Source of the DNA: Anabaena cylindrica PCC 7122
GTDB lineage: Bacteria; Cyanobacteriota; Cyanobacteriia; Cyanobacteriales; Nostocaceae
Assembly: GCF_000317695.1 (NCBI RefSeq)
Contig: NC_019771.1
Span: 5,632,001-5,696,000, forward strand
Direction of reading: 5' to 3'
Length of the DNA stretch: 64,000 nucleotides
Positions 46,361-55,461 of this stretch are shown in pieces. The notes under the pieces were generated by a model. The model saw nothing but the letters and a program-made list of their open reading frames with translations. It had not been told where the DNA came from and searched no databases. The position numbers and the translations under genes are program-made. How positions within the stretch are numbered: the stretch's first letter is position 1; each line of letters opens with the position of its first letter.

Positions 46361-46624
46361 CTAAAAACACCTACCAGAGATATTTAATGTGATACTTGCG
46401 TAAGTTTTGATTTTTGTTTGAGGAAAGCCCAAAAAAAGAGGGAAGGTAAAAATCCCTTCCCTCTTCTGCTGGTTGTTTTGATTTTTTTCGGCCTTTTGAG
46501 CCTCTTTAAGTTTGTTTCTCAGCATCTGTCTTTGTTTTTTCAGTTGTCGCTTCCTAGCAGAGCCGCCTCGGCCTTTATCATTTCTCCCTTCTTTGCGGGG
46601 AGATTCCCATCTTTTTAAACGCAT
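46361..46624 (-). CDS. Doubtful small basic ORF crossing a terminator (possible small RNA locus)
   Basis: The 87-codon frame encodes a very basic N-terminal half (MRLKRWESPRKEGRNDKGRG, KRQLKKQRQMLRNKLKEAQK) and an unrelated hydrophobic end. A perfect 11-bp terminator stem followed by seven T (46430-46465, minus strand) lies inside the frame, so a normal transcript would end before the stop codon. There is no clear ribosome-binding site. Either the first ~55 codons are a real small protein with an unusual end, or this is a non-coding transcript. Confidence 0.28.
   Translation of the reverse strand: MRLKRWESPRKEGRNDKGRGGSARKRQLKKQRQMLRNKLKEAQKAEKNQNNQQKREGIFTFPLFLGFPQTKIKTYASITLNISGRCF
46430..46465 (-). 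terminator. Strong rho-independent terminator
   Basis: AAGAGGGAAGG pairs perfectly with CCTTCCCTCTT over an 8-base loop, and on the minus strand is followed by TTTTTTT. It serves a leftward transcript starting somewhere in 46470-46650. Confidence 0.8.
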
Positions 46625-46795
46625 GGAATTTTTTTATAAAAACGCTACTTTCATAATAACTCATAATTATACATAAAGTCAAATTTTATGAGTGCTTTTT
46701 TTCCAACTTATCATTGCCCATAGCAATCCTATTTGAGTTGAGAACTTATCGGTGACGCAAGAGAACAGGGAACAGAAGTGTTCATGATCTCACTA

Positions 46796-46919
46796 TCTCG
46801 TTCCTAGTCTCTGACTAGGAATACTATCACAGAGGCTCTGCCTCTACTCTCATTGAGAGCGTAGCATAAGCAGATGCATTCCAGAATTCAGCCTCTTACA
46901 GAGTATGGGAAGGACGAAA
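46796..46919. repeat. Diverged relative of the 147-bp hairpin repeat
   Basis: It shares CTCGTTCCTA...TAGGAAT, CAGAGGCTCTGCCTCTACTCTC and a GGGA..GGACGA end with the tandem repeats at 17141-17451, in rearranged order. It lies in a 533-base gap (46625-47157) without genes. Confidence 0.6.
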
Positions 46920-47008
46920 CCCAGTTTTTACAAGGCTTTGACGTTAAGTTGACACCAATGGGAAACCCCGTCCTCCATTGTATTGCATTCGACAGAGAAC
47001 CTTTGTAT

Positions 47009-47073
47009 TAGTGCGGTGCGTCAGATAGAGACAATCTGTCGTCTGCTAAATTATCGGGTCTGACGCACCCTAC
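47009..47073. repeat. 65-bp inverted-terminus repeat, copy 2
   Basis: TAGTGCGGTGCGTCAGATAGA...TCTGACGCACCCTAC is the inverse of 23356-23420, with the same length and a few substitutions. The ends GGTGCGTCAGA are inverted repeats, as in a small non-autonomous element. Confidence 0.78.
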
Positions 47074-47157
47074 ACGAAATAAAATAATTCATCTTTGATG
47101 GATTTTATCAAGGCATAAGTCCTATATTATTAATAACTCGTAATATTTCTTCATAAT

Positions 47158-48054
47158 ATGCAAACAACTCCAATATCTGGACAATACTGGCAATGGCGCG
47201 GACACAAAGTTTACTATGTACAAGCGGGAGAACAAAAATCCCAGCGTCCCTCCTTGCTTTTAGTACATGGCTTTGGTGCTTCCACAGACCATTGGAGAAA
47301 AAACATCATCGGACTCTGTGCAGATTTTCAAGTATTTGCTATTGACCTTTTAGGATTTGGACGTTCAGCAAAACCTAAATTACAGTACAGCGGTGATTTA
47401 TGGCGTGACCAACTGCGAGATTTTATTAGTGAAGTCATTGGTGAGAAAGCAGTATTAGCAGGTAACTCCCTTGGTGGTTATGCTTGCTTATGTGTTGCGT
47501 CTCAATTTCCTGATAGTGTTGCTGGTGTAGTCTTACTAAATAGTGCAGGCCCTTTTTCTCAACCAGAAACACTACAAAGCCAAATTCAACCTTCTAAAAA
47601 CCCTGTACAGCAACTATTCGGTAAAACTGTCAAATGGGCTTTTAAACAACGGTTATTCCAATCTTTATTATTTCAATATGTGCGACAACGTTGGGTAATT
47701 AGACGCACTTTAGAAAAAGTTTATTTAGACAAAACTGCAATTACTAATCAATTAGTAGAAGAAATTCAGCGCCCTGCTTATGATACAGGTGCTTTAGATG
47801 TTTTTGTCTCAGTTTTTAGTACTCCCCAAGGAGAAAAAGTTGATATTTTACTCAAGCAATTAAATTGTCCTTTATTGTTATTATGGGGAGAAGCAGATCC
47901 TTGGATGAAAGCGCGAGAACGTTCTCAAAAATTCCATCAATATTATCCCCAATTAACGGAATATTTCTTAAATGCTGGTCATTGTCCCCATGATGAAGCA
48001 CCTGATCAAGTAAATCCACTTCTACATAATTGGGCTTTATCTCTGACTGAATAA
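47158..48054 (+). CDS. Alpha/beta hydrolase
   Basis: The 298-residue protein has an alpha/beta-hydrolase fold with oxyanion region LLVHGFGASTDHW, nucleophile elbow GNSLGGY (Ser near residue 103), acid Asp in LLWGEADPW (near 246) and catalytic His in AGHCPHDEAP (near 276). The triad is complete. There is no signal peptide. Related cyanobacterial and plastid enzymes act on chlorophyll-derived or lipid esters, but the substrate cannot be assigned here. The gene is isolated. Confidence 0.88.
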   Translation: MQTTPISGQYWQWRGHKVYYVQAGEQKSQRPSLLLVHGFGASTDHWRKNIIGLCADFQVFAIDLLGFGRSAKPKLQYSGDLWRDQLRDFISEVIGEKAVLAGNSLGGYACLCVASQFPDSVAGVVLLNSAGPFSQPETLQSQIQPSKNPVQQLFGKTVKWAFKQRLFQSLLFQYVRQRWVIRRTLEKVYLDKTAITNQLVEEIQRPAYDTGALDVFVSVFSTPQGEKVDILLKQLNCPLLLLWGEADPWMKARERSQKFHQYYPQLTEYFLNAGHCPHDEAPDQVNPLLHNWALSLTE

Positions 48055-48208
48055 GAGCAAATTTGTTGTGATGAAATGAAGAATAGAGAGAAGTGAGATT
48101 TTATCAAAATCATCAAAGTTGACTAATAAAGCCTTTATTCTCTATCCTGAATACTTACATCAAATGTAAGGATTCAGAAATATTCTTTTCTAAAAATCAA
48201 TAATTATT

Positions 48209-48922
48209 TCATTTGAGAACATAACTTTTAATATCTTTCTCTACTTGTTCACTAATAATCTCTGTGCCGATAACAGGTTGATCAAGATTAACCCTAATAA
48301 AGTTTGTTTGATCTACTTCTGTAAATTGTTTATCTTGATCGTTATCTTTGATAATTTTCAGAAAAATTGTGTTTTGACTGGCAAGCGCCACCCACTTAAC
48401 GATTTTTGTATTATTGGGGGTAATTTGCTGCAAGTTTTTACCTGATAAATCAGAAATATAGCCAACAATGGCATCTTGAGTGTTGATTTGATTATCGTTA
48501 TTTGTATCTTTGTCAATGATTTGATACAACCAAAATCTTGTGGTTGGTTTTCCTGTTAATTTGATTTCTAATAAGTCAAAGGAATTAATAACCGCTTTTT
48601 TATTTAATAAAAGATGATTTTCGCCTGTTTTTTTGTGATAAAAAATCATATTATATAATTTGTTTCCCCTTTGATAAGAACGAGAAAGATTTAAATCAAT
48701 TTCTTTATCCTTATCCTGGTCAATGAGATTAACTGGAATCATGATGTAATTTGACGCTTCATTGATAATAAAATCACCGTAAATAATATTTGTTTTTGGG
48801 TACAGTTTTTCAGCAGCTTTTGCTGGTTGGGTTTTTCTATTAATTCTGGTCTCACAGGAAAAAGAAAATGTAGCTAGAATTACAGCTATTGTCATTTTCC
48901 ACAAAAAACTAAATTTTCTCAT
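48209..48922 (-). CDS. Putative lipoprotein with EF-hand-like loop
   Basis: The 237-residue product has a lipoprotein signal (FLWKMTIAVILATFSFSC, lipobox Cys near residue 23). The mature part is beta-rich, with an acidic DKDTNNDNQINTQDA loop (about residue 135) resembling a dockerin or EF-hand calcium site, and a second DNDQDKQFTEVD. The family is not recognised; a surface-exposed calcium-responsive lipoprotein is plausible. Its 3' flank and the neighbouring gene are unrelated. Confidence 0.75.
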   Translation of the reverse strand: MRKFSFLWKMTIAVILATFSFSCETRINRKTQPAKAAEKLYPKTNIIYGDFIINEASNYIMIPVNLIDQDKDKEIDLNLSRSYQRGNKLYNMIFYHKKTGENHLLLNKKAVINSFDLLEIKLTGKPTTRFWLYQIIDKDTNNDNQINTQDAIVGYISDLSGKNLQQITPNNTKIVKWVALASQNTIFLKIIKDNDQDKQFTEVDQTNFIRVNLDQPVIGTEIISEQVEKDIKSYVLK

Positions 48923-49383
48923 TCAAAGCTCCAGCATGGTATTGACTTGGATATATTTCAACAGCCAATAAAAATCTAAAAACCTGGTCAGGGTTGACCA
49001 GGTTCTAGCGAGTTCAGAAGTTTCAAATTGTTAAAGTTAGTAATTGACAGTTAATAGATAGGGTGGATAAAGAGGCAAGTTTAGCACTTTCCTGTTTTTC
49101 CGCTTTGGGATTTGGCTCGACCTGAAAAAGCGGTCGTTTTGCCACTTTATTTTCTATATGCTGAAACTTGCTGGGGCTGCTGACAGGGGACACTAAGTCA
49201 TTGCCCATTGGGTTAGTTGTAATTTGCTTTGTGTCCTGATGAATCTAATTTAGCACTGGGTAGTTGAGATGCAATTATTTGTTTACTAAAGTTGATATTT
49301 CGTTTAATTTAGCAATATGGGAAGTAGGTGACAAGAAATAGGGAACATGAGAAGTTTTCCGATTACCAATCACCTATTACTTA
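48923..49383. other. Intergenic region with one hairpin
   Basis: AACCTGGTCAGGGTTGACCAGGTT (48980-49003) can form a 10-bp stem. A 61-codon minus-strand frame is present, but I see no support for it as a gene. Nothing else is recognised. Confidence 0.5.
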
Positions 49384-50343
49384 TTACCAATTCCACATAA
49401 CTGATTGATCATCAAGATGGTCGGTGACGATGCTGCCAATTCTGCCTATTTTTGCAATTTCTTCGGCAGAAAGTTTAATTTCTACAGCTTGAGCGTTGGC
49501 TATAGCTTGTTCAGGATAACGCGCACCAACGATCGCATTTGTTTGGGGTTGGGCGATTAACCATGCTAGTGCTAACTGAGCCAGACTGCAATTATGGTCT
49601 TCGGCTATGGGGCTAAGTTCATTTAAGGCTTGTTGAGCGTGTTCAAAGTTTTCGCCTTGAAATAACTTATTTTTAGCTCGGTTATCGGCTGGGTCAAATT
49701 TATGCCCTGGGAGAAATTTACCAGTTAATAATCCTTGTGCTAGAGGCGAATAAGCCAAAATAGAAATGTTGTTTTCAATACAATAAGGCATAGCGTCTTT
49801 TTCTACTTGCCGCCAAAATAGAGAATAAGGCGGTTGTAAACTATCAATTTGTCCATACTGGGCGGCTTCTGCTATTTGGTCACGGGAAAAATTGGAAACG
49901 CCAATGGCTCGAATTTTCCATTGTTCTTTGAGGTGATTTAAGGCGCTCATGGTTTCTGCTATTGGCACGATTTCATTATTGAATGCACCAGAGGGCCAAT
50001 GAATTTGGTAGAGGTCAATGTAGTCTGTTTTCAGGTTTGTTAAGGAACGCTCACAAGCTTCAATTACTTGTTGATATTTGAGATGATTTGCAAAAACTTT
50101 TGTGGCATACTCTACGTTATCCCGCACATCAGATAAAGCTTTAGCTACAATCTGTTCAGAATGTCCTTCACCATAAATTTCTGCGGTATCTATTGTGGTA
50201 ATTCCGGCTTCATAGGCAGCACGGATGGTTTTAATCGAGTCATCATCCTCAATTCCCACCCACATTTTTTTTCCAGCTTGCCAAGTTCCCATTAAGATGG
50301 GTGAGATTTGTACGGTTGATTTACCCAGTGTGCGTTTTTTCAT
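49384..50343 (-). CDS. Aldo/keto reductase
   Basis: The 319-residue protein is an AKR TIM barrel with TIDTAEIYGEGHSE (catalytic Asp and Tyr), ATKVFANH (Lys), DLYQIHWPSG (His), GVSNFSRDQI and the NADPH-binding QTNAIVGARYPEQ. It reduces carbonyl compounds; the substrate is unknown. The ATG giving MKKRTLGKSTVQ is preferred because GAGAA precedes it and the family N-terminus begins there. It is divergent from the DUF1802 gene, with about 80 bases between them. Confidence 0.92.
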   Translation of the reverse strand: MKKRTLGKSTVQISPILMGTWQAGKKMWVGIEDDDSIKTIRAAYEAGITTIDTAEIYGEGHSEQIVAKALSDVRDNVEYATKVFANHLKYQQVIEACERSLTNLKTDYIDLYQIHWPSGAFNNEIVPIAETMSALNHLKEQWKIRAIGVSNFSRDQIAEAAQYGQIDSLQPPYSLFWRQVEKDAMPYCIENNISILAYSPLAQGLLTGKFLPGHKFDPADNRAKNKLFQGENFEHAQQALNELSPIAEDHNCSLAQLALAWLIAQPQTNAIVGARYPEQAIANAQAVEIKLSAEEIAKIGRIGSIVTDHLDDQSVMWNW

Positions 50344-50422
50344 GATTTTTCTCAAATTTATTTCCCTGACTAGTTTTATACTTTAACCGTCTTAGACTGA
50401 AATTAAATCAGAGTCAAAGTAG

Positions 50423-51022
50423 ATGCTCATGGAATTGACTACCACTTTTCATGCTTTTAAGGAATGGGCTGTGGCCGTAAATGCGTTGGAAGACGGCCAA
50501 ACGATTATGCTGCTTCGTAAAGGCGGTATCCATGAACAGGAGGGACGCTTTCAAGTTGCCCATCAGCAGGTTTTGCTCTACCCTACTTACGAGCATCAAC
50601 AATCTTTTATGCTTAAGGCTGAGTACGCGGATCTTGTCTATCCAGTAACTTCAGGTTGGCATCCAGAAACAATTCGCATTGGTAGTTGGGCAGAAATTAC
50701 GGATATTTTGCCAGTTGTTGATGAGTCTATTGTGGGGGATTTACTTCCCTTTCATATTTGGAATGAGTATTTTATTAGCGATCGCTTAAAATGGAAACCA
50801 CGTCAGCCGCTATATATCCTTTTGCTACGGACTTACAAACTACCTAAAGCGCAGGATATTCCTTATCTAGATGAATATGGTGGTTGTAAATCCTGGATTG
50901 ATTTAGATCAACAGGTGCGTTTGCAAGGCTCTCAACCAGTTTTATCTGATGCTGTCTACACTCAGCTAGTTGAGACTATTCGCGGCATTATCGGTGATAA
51001 ACTGTACGCTGCATCTTTTTAA
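50423..51022 (+). CDS. DUF1802 family protein
   Basis: The 199-residue protein matches the DUF1802 pattern: FHAFKEWAVAVNALEDGQTIMLLRKGGIHE near the start, FLLYPTYEHQ-like segment, then YILLLRTYKLP. The function of the family is unknown. The start is ATG at the given position or one six bases later; neither has a strong ribosome-binding site. The product is soluble, with no metal motif seen. Confidence 0.85.
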   Translation: MLMELTTTFHAFKEWAVAVNALEDGQTIMLLRKGGIHEQEGRFQVAHQQVLLYPTYEHQQSFMLKAEYADLVYPVTSGWHPETIRIGSWAEITDILPVVDESIVGDLLPFHIWNEYFISDRLKWKPRQPLYILLLRTYKLPKAQDIPYLDEYGGCKSWIDLDQQVRLQGSQPVLSDAVYTQLVETIRGIIGDKLYAASF

Positions 51023-51065
51023 GCAGGAGTTGGGGCTATTTTGGGACGGGAAAGGTTGGGAATTG

Positions 51066-51380
51066 TTACCCCACACCAGCAATAACCTGGCCAATATCTT
51101 GAGGAGTTGCACCTGTGGCTAACATTGCCCGAATCAACAATTCAATTGATACTGAAGCATCGCCATTTTCAGCTTTAGCAATTCGAGGTTGGCTGGAACT
51201 AATCTTATCGGCAAGTTCAGTTTGAGTCATCAGTTTTTGCCGACGTTCCTTCAAGTTTTGACTGAGAGCTAGTTTTATTTCTACAAAGACAGTTTCTTCG
51301 GGTGTTAACTCCAAAAAATCGGACACTGTACCAATTTTCCAGCCTTTAGATTCCAAACGTTCTCTTTTAGCTTGATCCAT
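51066..51380 (-). CDS. XRE-family regulator, antitoxin-like
   Basis: The 104-residue protein has an N-terminal acidic region (VSDFLELTPEETVFVEIKLA) and a helix-turn-helix MTQTELADKISSSQPRIAKAENG. This form is common in toxin-antitoxin antitoxins of the HigA type. AGGAG 7 bases before the ATG decides the start. No complete toxin gene adjoins it. Just upstream on the minus strand, a frame without a start codon encodes NVIEVCKKRLSKYDSD and stops a few bases before the gene, which may be a toxin remnant. Confidence 0.8.
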   Translation of the reverse strand: MDQAKRERLESKGWKIGTVSDFLELTPEETVFVEIKLALSQNLKERRQKLMTQTELADKISSSQPRIAKAENGDASVSIELLIRAMLATGATPQDIGQVIAGVG

Positions 51381-51393
51381 CACATTACTCCTG

Positions 51394-51504
51394 TTAATCA
51401 CTATCGTATTTGCTCAGACGTTTTTTGCAAACCTCAATCACGTTCTTTGATGTTGTTCTGGTTGTTTTATTAACGATTATGGGTAAACTACATTGATATT
51501 GTGT
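51394..51504 (-). pseudogene. Possible toxin-gene remnant upstream of the XRE gene
   Basis: A minus-strand frame of about 37 codons (LTQYQCSLPIIVNKTTRT, then TSKNVIEVCKKRLSKYDSD, stop) precedes the antitoxin-like gene by about 13 bases. It has no start codon, and an in-frame stop lies just upstream. The spacing fits a truncated toxin gene, but the sequence is too short for family assignment. Confidence 0.25.
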
Positions 51505-51524
51505 TAGTGATAGCTTTTTAATTT

Positions 51525-52298
51525 ATGTCAGATTACTTGTTTTCACAGTTTAAAGCCAATGAATTTGAAGCTTTGCATAAGGAGTTATCTAAAGTTCTAG
51601 ATATTTCACAAAGTCAACTACAAGCTCTCTATGAGGTGATGCTGCAAGAATTTGAATTAGAGGGCTATCCTGAACATACTCTTCCCAGAAATATTTTTCA
51701 CTCTCACGATCAAATTTTTCAGAAATACTACGAAGAAGCTTTAGTTGTTGGAGTAGATATTCCAAGTCTCCTTGAAAAGAACAATAATAATTCAAACAAG
51801 AAAACAGTTGCTATTTTGGGACAAGATCCTTTAAGAAAAAGTGATAAAAAAGTAGAGGAAATTGGTATTGCAACACCCTATGCTTTGCACTTGAAGAATT
51901 GTCGTGAGAAGTTGCGTAATACAAGGCTATACTTTGATTTGATCAAGGTCTTACTAGATGAAGGATACAGAGTATACCTCACAGATATTTTCAAGGTATG
52001 GGTCAGTGAGGCTAATTGCGATCACGGTCTTCCTCTGAGCAAACAAGATCGTACTCGCTTCATTCAAGTTCTGAAGACAGAGTTAGAAATTTTTGAACCA
52101 CTTGCGGTCATTACCTGGGGACGAATAGCAAGTAGCACCATTAGAAGTATAAATTTAGAAGTCAAACACCTTGAGTTTCCTCATCCTAGTGGTGCAGCAA
52201 ATGGAGCTTGGTGTAAACTAATGCTTAAACCAGCAACACGAGAAAACCGTATTAATTTCTGGCAGGAAAAAGTTTTTGCCTACTTATCAGGGTTGTAG
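51525..52298 (+). CDS. Uracil-DNA-glycosylase-superfamily-like protein
   Basis: The 257-residue protein has VAILGQDPLRKS (about residue 95), resembling UDG motif A (GQDP), and LEFPHPSGAANGAW (about residue 220), resembling motif B (HPS). VITWGRIAS lies between, in the position of a beta strand. The N-terminal ~85 residues are helical and of unknown role. If active it would remove uracil or another damaged base from DNA; similarity is limited to motifs, so a different nucleic-acid function is possible. The gene is divergent from the XRE regulator and its putative toxin remnant. Confidence 0.62.
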   Translation: MSDYLFSQFKANEFEALHKELSKVLDISQSQLQALYEVMLQEFELEGYPEHTLPRNIFHSHDQIFQKYYEEALVVGVDIPSLLEKNNNNSNKKTVAILGQDPLRKSDKKVEEIGIATPYALHLKNCREKLRNTRLYFDLIKVLLDEGYRVYLTDIFKVWVSEANCDHGLPLSKQDRTRFIQVLKTELEIFEPLAVITWGRIASSTIRSINLEVKHLEFPHPSGAANGAWCKLMLKPATRENRINFWQEKVFAYLSGL

Positions 52299-52458
52299 AT
52301 AAGGGTAATTGTCAGTGCGCTAATCTTGTAGGTTGGCTTAAGGAACGCAACCCAACATTCACATTATCGTTGTTGTTGATAAATTTGTTGGGTTTCATTT
52401 TATTCAACCCAACCTACAGTGTTTGTAAAATTTAAACAGCAAAAATTTCTCCATTCTT

Positions 52459-52620
52459 ATGAATGAAAAACCCCAGAGCGAAAAAGACAAGCTACAGCCA
52501 ATTAATAGTATAAAAAATAAAGAAACAGAAAACGAAGAAATTCTCTGTTCTCATTGTCAACGCACTGCTACGAACGGTATTAAATGTAAAGGTATTTGTG
52601 TGGCTGATAATGACTATTAA
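52459..52620 (+). CDS. Small CxxC protein (53 residues)
   Basis: This short frame, MNEKPQSEKDKLQPINSIK at the start, contains EILCSHCQRTATNGIKCKG followed by ICVADNDY and a stop. The four cysteines (CxxC...CxxxxC) could bind zinc. The pattern of a charged disordered N-terminus and a tetra-cysteine end is like small conserved cyanobacterial proteins, but no function is known. There is no strong ribosome-binding site. Confidence 0.6.
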   Translation: MNEKPQSEKDKLQPINSIKNKETENEEILCSHCQRTATNGIKCKGICVADNDY

Positions 52621-52705
52621 AATAATTCGTAATTCGTAATTCGTAAGTAACCAGACAGAATTAATTACAGAGATTGTTTTCCCTATTCCCTGTTGTAAGT
52701 TTGTT

Positions 52706-52736
52706 TGAGAAAAAGCAAAAGGGTAAAGGTTTACCC
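52706..52736 (-). terminator. Terminator of clpC
   Basis: GGGTAA and TTACCC form a short stem; read on the minus strand it is followed by TTTTGCTTTTTCTC. It is about 50 bases beyond the clpC stop codon. Confidence 0.55.
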
Positions 52737-52786
52737 CTTACCCATGAAAAAATTACTTTTGTGATGGTATTTAGATTTAACCCGCG

Positions 52787-55228
52787 TTAGCTAACAGTAA
52801 GTAACTCGCGTGTTTCTGTTTTTCTCACTATTACCTGACCATCATCATCAATATCAACAATAGCTGTGTCTCCCTCGCCAATTTGTCCGGCCAGGAGTGC
52901 TTCAGCCAGAGAATCTTCTAACAGGCGCATAATTGCCCTGCGTAAGGGTCTAGCGCCATAGCTGGGGTCGTAGCCTTCGGTTACTACCCGGTCTTTGAAG
53001 CTTTCGGTGACTTCGAGTTTAATTCTTCTTTCTGTCAAGCGACTAGCAACATCGACGAGCATGATCTCAGCAATTTGCTTGACTTCAGCTTTATTGAGTT
53101 GAGTGAAGACGATAATATCATCAAGACGGTTGAGGAATTCTGGACGGAAGTAAGCTTTTAGTTCCTCGTTTACCAAGTTACGAATACGGTGATAACTAGC
53201 GTCGGCTTGATTATCAAATTCAAAGCCTAAACTCATACCGCCTTTTTCAATTACCTTAGAACCCACATTGGAAGTTAAGATAATTAATGTATTCTTGAAG
53301 TCCACTTTCCGACCTTTTGCGTCGGTGAGGTGTCCATCATCCAAAAGTTGCAACAGCATATTAAATACATCAGGGTGTGCTTTTTCGATTTCGTCGAATA
53401 GAACCACTGTGTATGGCTTGCGTCGCACTGCTTCGGTTAGTTGTCCACCTTCGTCGTATCCTACGTAACCTGGAGGAGAACCAATTAATTTGGAGACGTT
53501 GTGACTTTCCATGTATTCGGACATATCTAGCCGAATCATTGCGCTTTCAGCACCGAAGAAGTAAGCAGCTAATGATTTCGCTAGTTCTGTTTTACCAACA
53601 CCGGTGGGGCCGGAGAAGATAAAACTAGCTATGGGTCGGTTAGGATTTTTTAAGCCGACACGGGCGCGACGGATAGCGCGAGCAACAGATGTAACGGCTT
53701 GCTCTTGACCGATGAGCCTTTTGTGCAGAGTGTCTTCTAAGTGTAAGAGTAACTCTGATTCTGATTCTGTCAGTTTGTTAACTGGTACGCCAGTCCAAGA
53801 AGCGACGATTTGGGCGATGTCTTCTTCGTCAACAATTGGAGTTTTAGCGTTTTTCTCGGTTTCTTCGGTGTAGAGTCTACCTTGAATTTCTACTTCTTGG
53901 TCACGCAGTTTACCAGCTTTGTCAAAGTTTTGGAGTCTAACTGCTTCTTCTTTAGATTTGGTGACACCAACTAATTCGCGTTTTAGTTCCTTGTCGGTGG
54001 CGGTGCGAGAGTTACGCAAGCGGACGCGGGAACCAGCTTCGTCTATTAAGTCTATGGCTTTATCTGGTAAGAAGCGATCGCTAATATAACGATCTGACAA
54101 CTCAGCAGCAGCTACTACCGCCGCATCGGAAATATGTACCTTATGGTGTTGTTCATAAGCACCACGCAAGCCGTAGAGAATTTGAATAGTTTCCTCTATA
54201 GATGGTTCTCCGACCAAAATCGGTTGAAAACGACGCTCTAAAGCTGCATCTCGTTCAATATGCTTACGGTATTCATCTAAGGTGGTGGCACCAATACATT
54301 GGAGTTCACCCCGTGCTAAAGCTGGTTTGAGGATGTTTGCTGCATCTAAACCGCCTTCTGTACCACCAGCACCAACTAAGGTATGAATTTCGTCAATGAC
54401 GAGGATGATATTGCCCTCTGAGCGAACTTCCTCCATAATTTTTTTCAGGCGTTCCTCAAAGTCTCCACGGAAGCGAGTTCCGGCAACCACAGATCCCATA
54501 TCGAGACTGATGACTTGCTTGTTGAGCAAAACTTCCGGGACATCTTGGTTGATGATGCGTTGAGCTAGACCTTCTGCGATCGCAGTTTTACCAACTCCTG
54601 GTTCCCCAATCAAGACGGGATTATTTTTTGTCCGGCGACCCAAAATTTGGACAGTGCGTTCAATTTCTTTTTGGCGACCAACTACAGGGTCAAGCTTGCC
54701 TTCTTGAGCCAGTTTGGTGAGATTTCTGCCAAACTCTTCTATACTTAAGTTCTTGTTACGTTTGGGGCTATTACCACCTGCGAGAACAGCGACATCATCA
54801 CCCAAACGACTAATTACAGCCGAGCGGACAGCGTGCAGATCTACTCCCAGATTTTGTAGTACTTTGGCAGCGACCCCTTCGCCAGACTCTGTTAAACCTA
54901 ACAATAAATGTTCAGTGTTTATGTAGTTGTGTCCAAGACTATGAGCTTCTCTAAAGGATTGCTCAAACAGACTTTTTACTTTGGGTGTAAAAGGAATTTC
55001 CGGTGGGACAAAACCAGAACCCCGTCCAATAATTTTTTCTACTTCCCGACGCGCATCTTTGAGGGTAACGCCCAACTCAGCCAGCACTTTAGCCGCAACG
55101 CCAGTTCCTTCTCCCATCAAACCCAGGAGAATTTGTTCCGTTCCTACGAAGTTGTGTCCCAGACGGCGTGCCTCCTCCTGAGCTAACATAATTACCCTAA
55201 TGGCTTCGGACGTGAAGTGTTCAAACAT
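52787..55228 (-). CDS. clpC: ClpC, ATP-dependent Clp protease ATPase
   Basis: The 813-residue protein has two Clp N repeats (MFEHFTSEAIRVIMLAQEEAR, FTPKVKSLFEQSFREAH). AAA domain 1 has Walker A GEPGVGKTA (~210). A middle coiled coil with a UVR-like segment (KSKEEAVRLQNFDKAGKLRDQE) precedes AAA domain 2, with Walker A GPTGVGKTE (~550), SEYMESHNVSKLIGSPPGYVG and Walker B VVLFDEIEKAH. ClpC unfolds substrates for the ClpP/ClpR protease and is essential in cyanobacteria. The start is the canonical MFEHFTSEA; upstream in-frame codons are not typical of the family. Confidence 0.97.
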   Translation of the reverse strand: MFEHFTSEAIRVIMLAQEEARRLGHNFVGTEQILLGLMGEGTGVAAKVLAELGVTLKDARREVEKIIGRGSGFVPPEIPFTPKVKSLFEQSFREAHSLGHNYINTEHLLLGLTESGEGVAAKVLQNLGVDLHAVRSAVISRLGDDVAVLAGGNSPKRNKNLSIEEFGRNLTKLAQEGKLDPVVGRQKEIERTVQILGRRTKNNPVLIGEPGVGKTAIAEGLAQRIINQDVPEVLLNKQVISLDMGSVVAGTRFRGDFEERLKKIMEEVRSEGNIILVIDEIHTLVGAGGTEGGLDAANILKPALARGELQCIGATTLDEYRKHIERDAALERRFQPILVGEPSIEETIQILYGLRGAYEQHHKVHISDAAVVAAAELSDRYISDRFLPDKAIDLIDEAGSRVRLRNSRTATDKELKRELVGVTKSKEEAVRLQNFDKAGKLRDQEVEIQGRLYTEETEKNAKTPIVDEEDIAQIVASWTGVPVNKLTESESELLLHLEDTLHKRLIGQEQAVTSVARAIRRARVGLKNPNRPIASFIFSGPTGVGKTELAKSLAAYFFGAESAMIRLDMSEYMESHNVSKLIGSPPGYVGYDEGGQLTEAVRRKPYTVVLFDEIEKAHPDVFNMLLQLLDDGHLTDAKGRKVDFKNTLIILTSNVGSKVIEKGGMSLGFEFDNQADASYHRIRNLVNEELKAYFRPEFLNRLDDIIVFTQLNKAEVKQIAEIMLVDVASRLTERRIKLEVTESFKDRVVTEGYDPSYGARPLRRAIMRLLEDSLAEALLAGQIGEGDTAIVDIDDDGQVIVRKTETRELLTVS

Positions 55229-55461
55229 AGCGGGTTCTTGCTCCCTTGCTGCTTGGGCTGTGGGTGATATAGAGTTCACCCTCATCTAAAGTTTCTTGTA
55301 TTTTCTTAAAGATAATGTATCTTTATTTAAAGTTGAATGGCAGTGGTGAGAGCCGTATGAGCTAGGGTGTGGTTGCCGTCATTAGCCAACTAGGGCTATT
55401 TTCGGGGACTCTTCAGACTCAAATCTTGATCAATCCCAAATCCTAATAAGTTGTAAGAATT

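Noticed and set aside
49023..49208. 61-codon minus-strand frame
   Set aside because: Low-complexity composition, no ribosome-binding site and no domain; judged a chance frame in an intergenic region.
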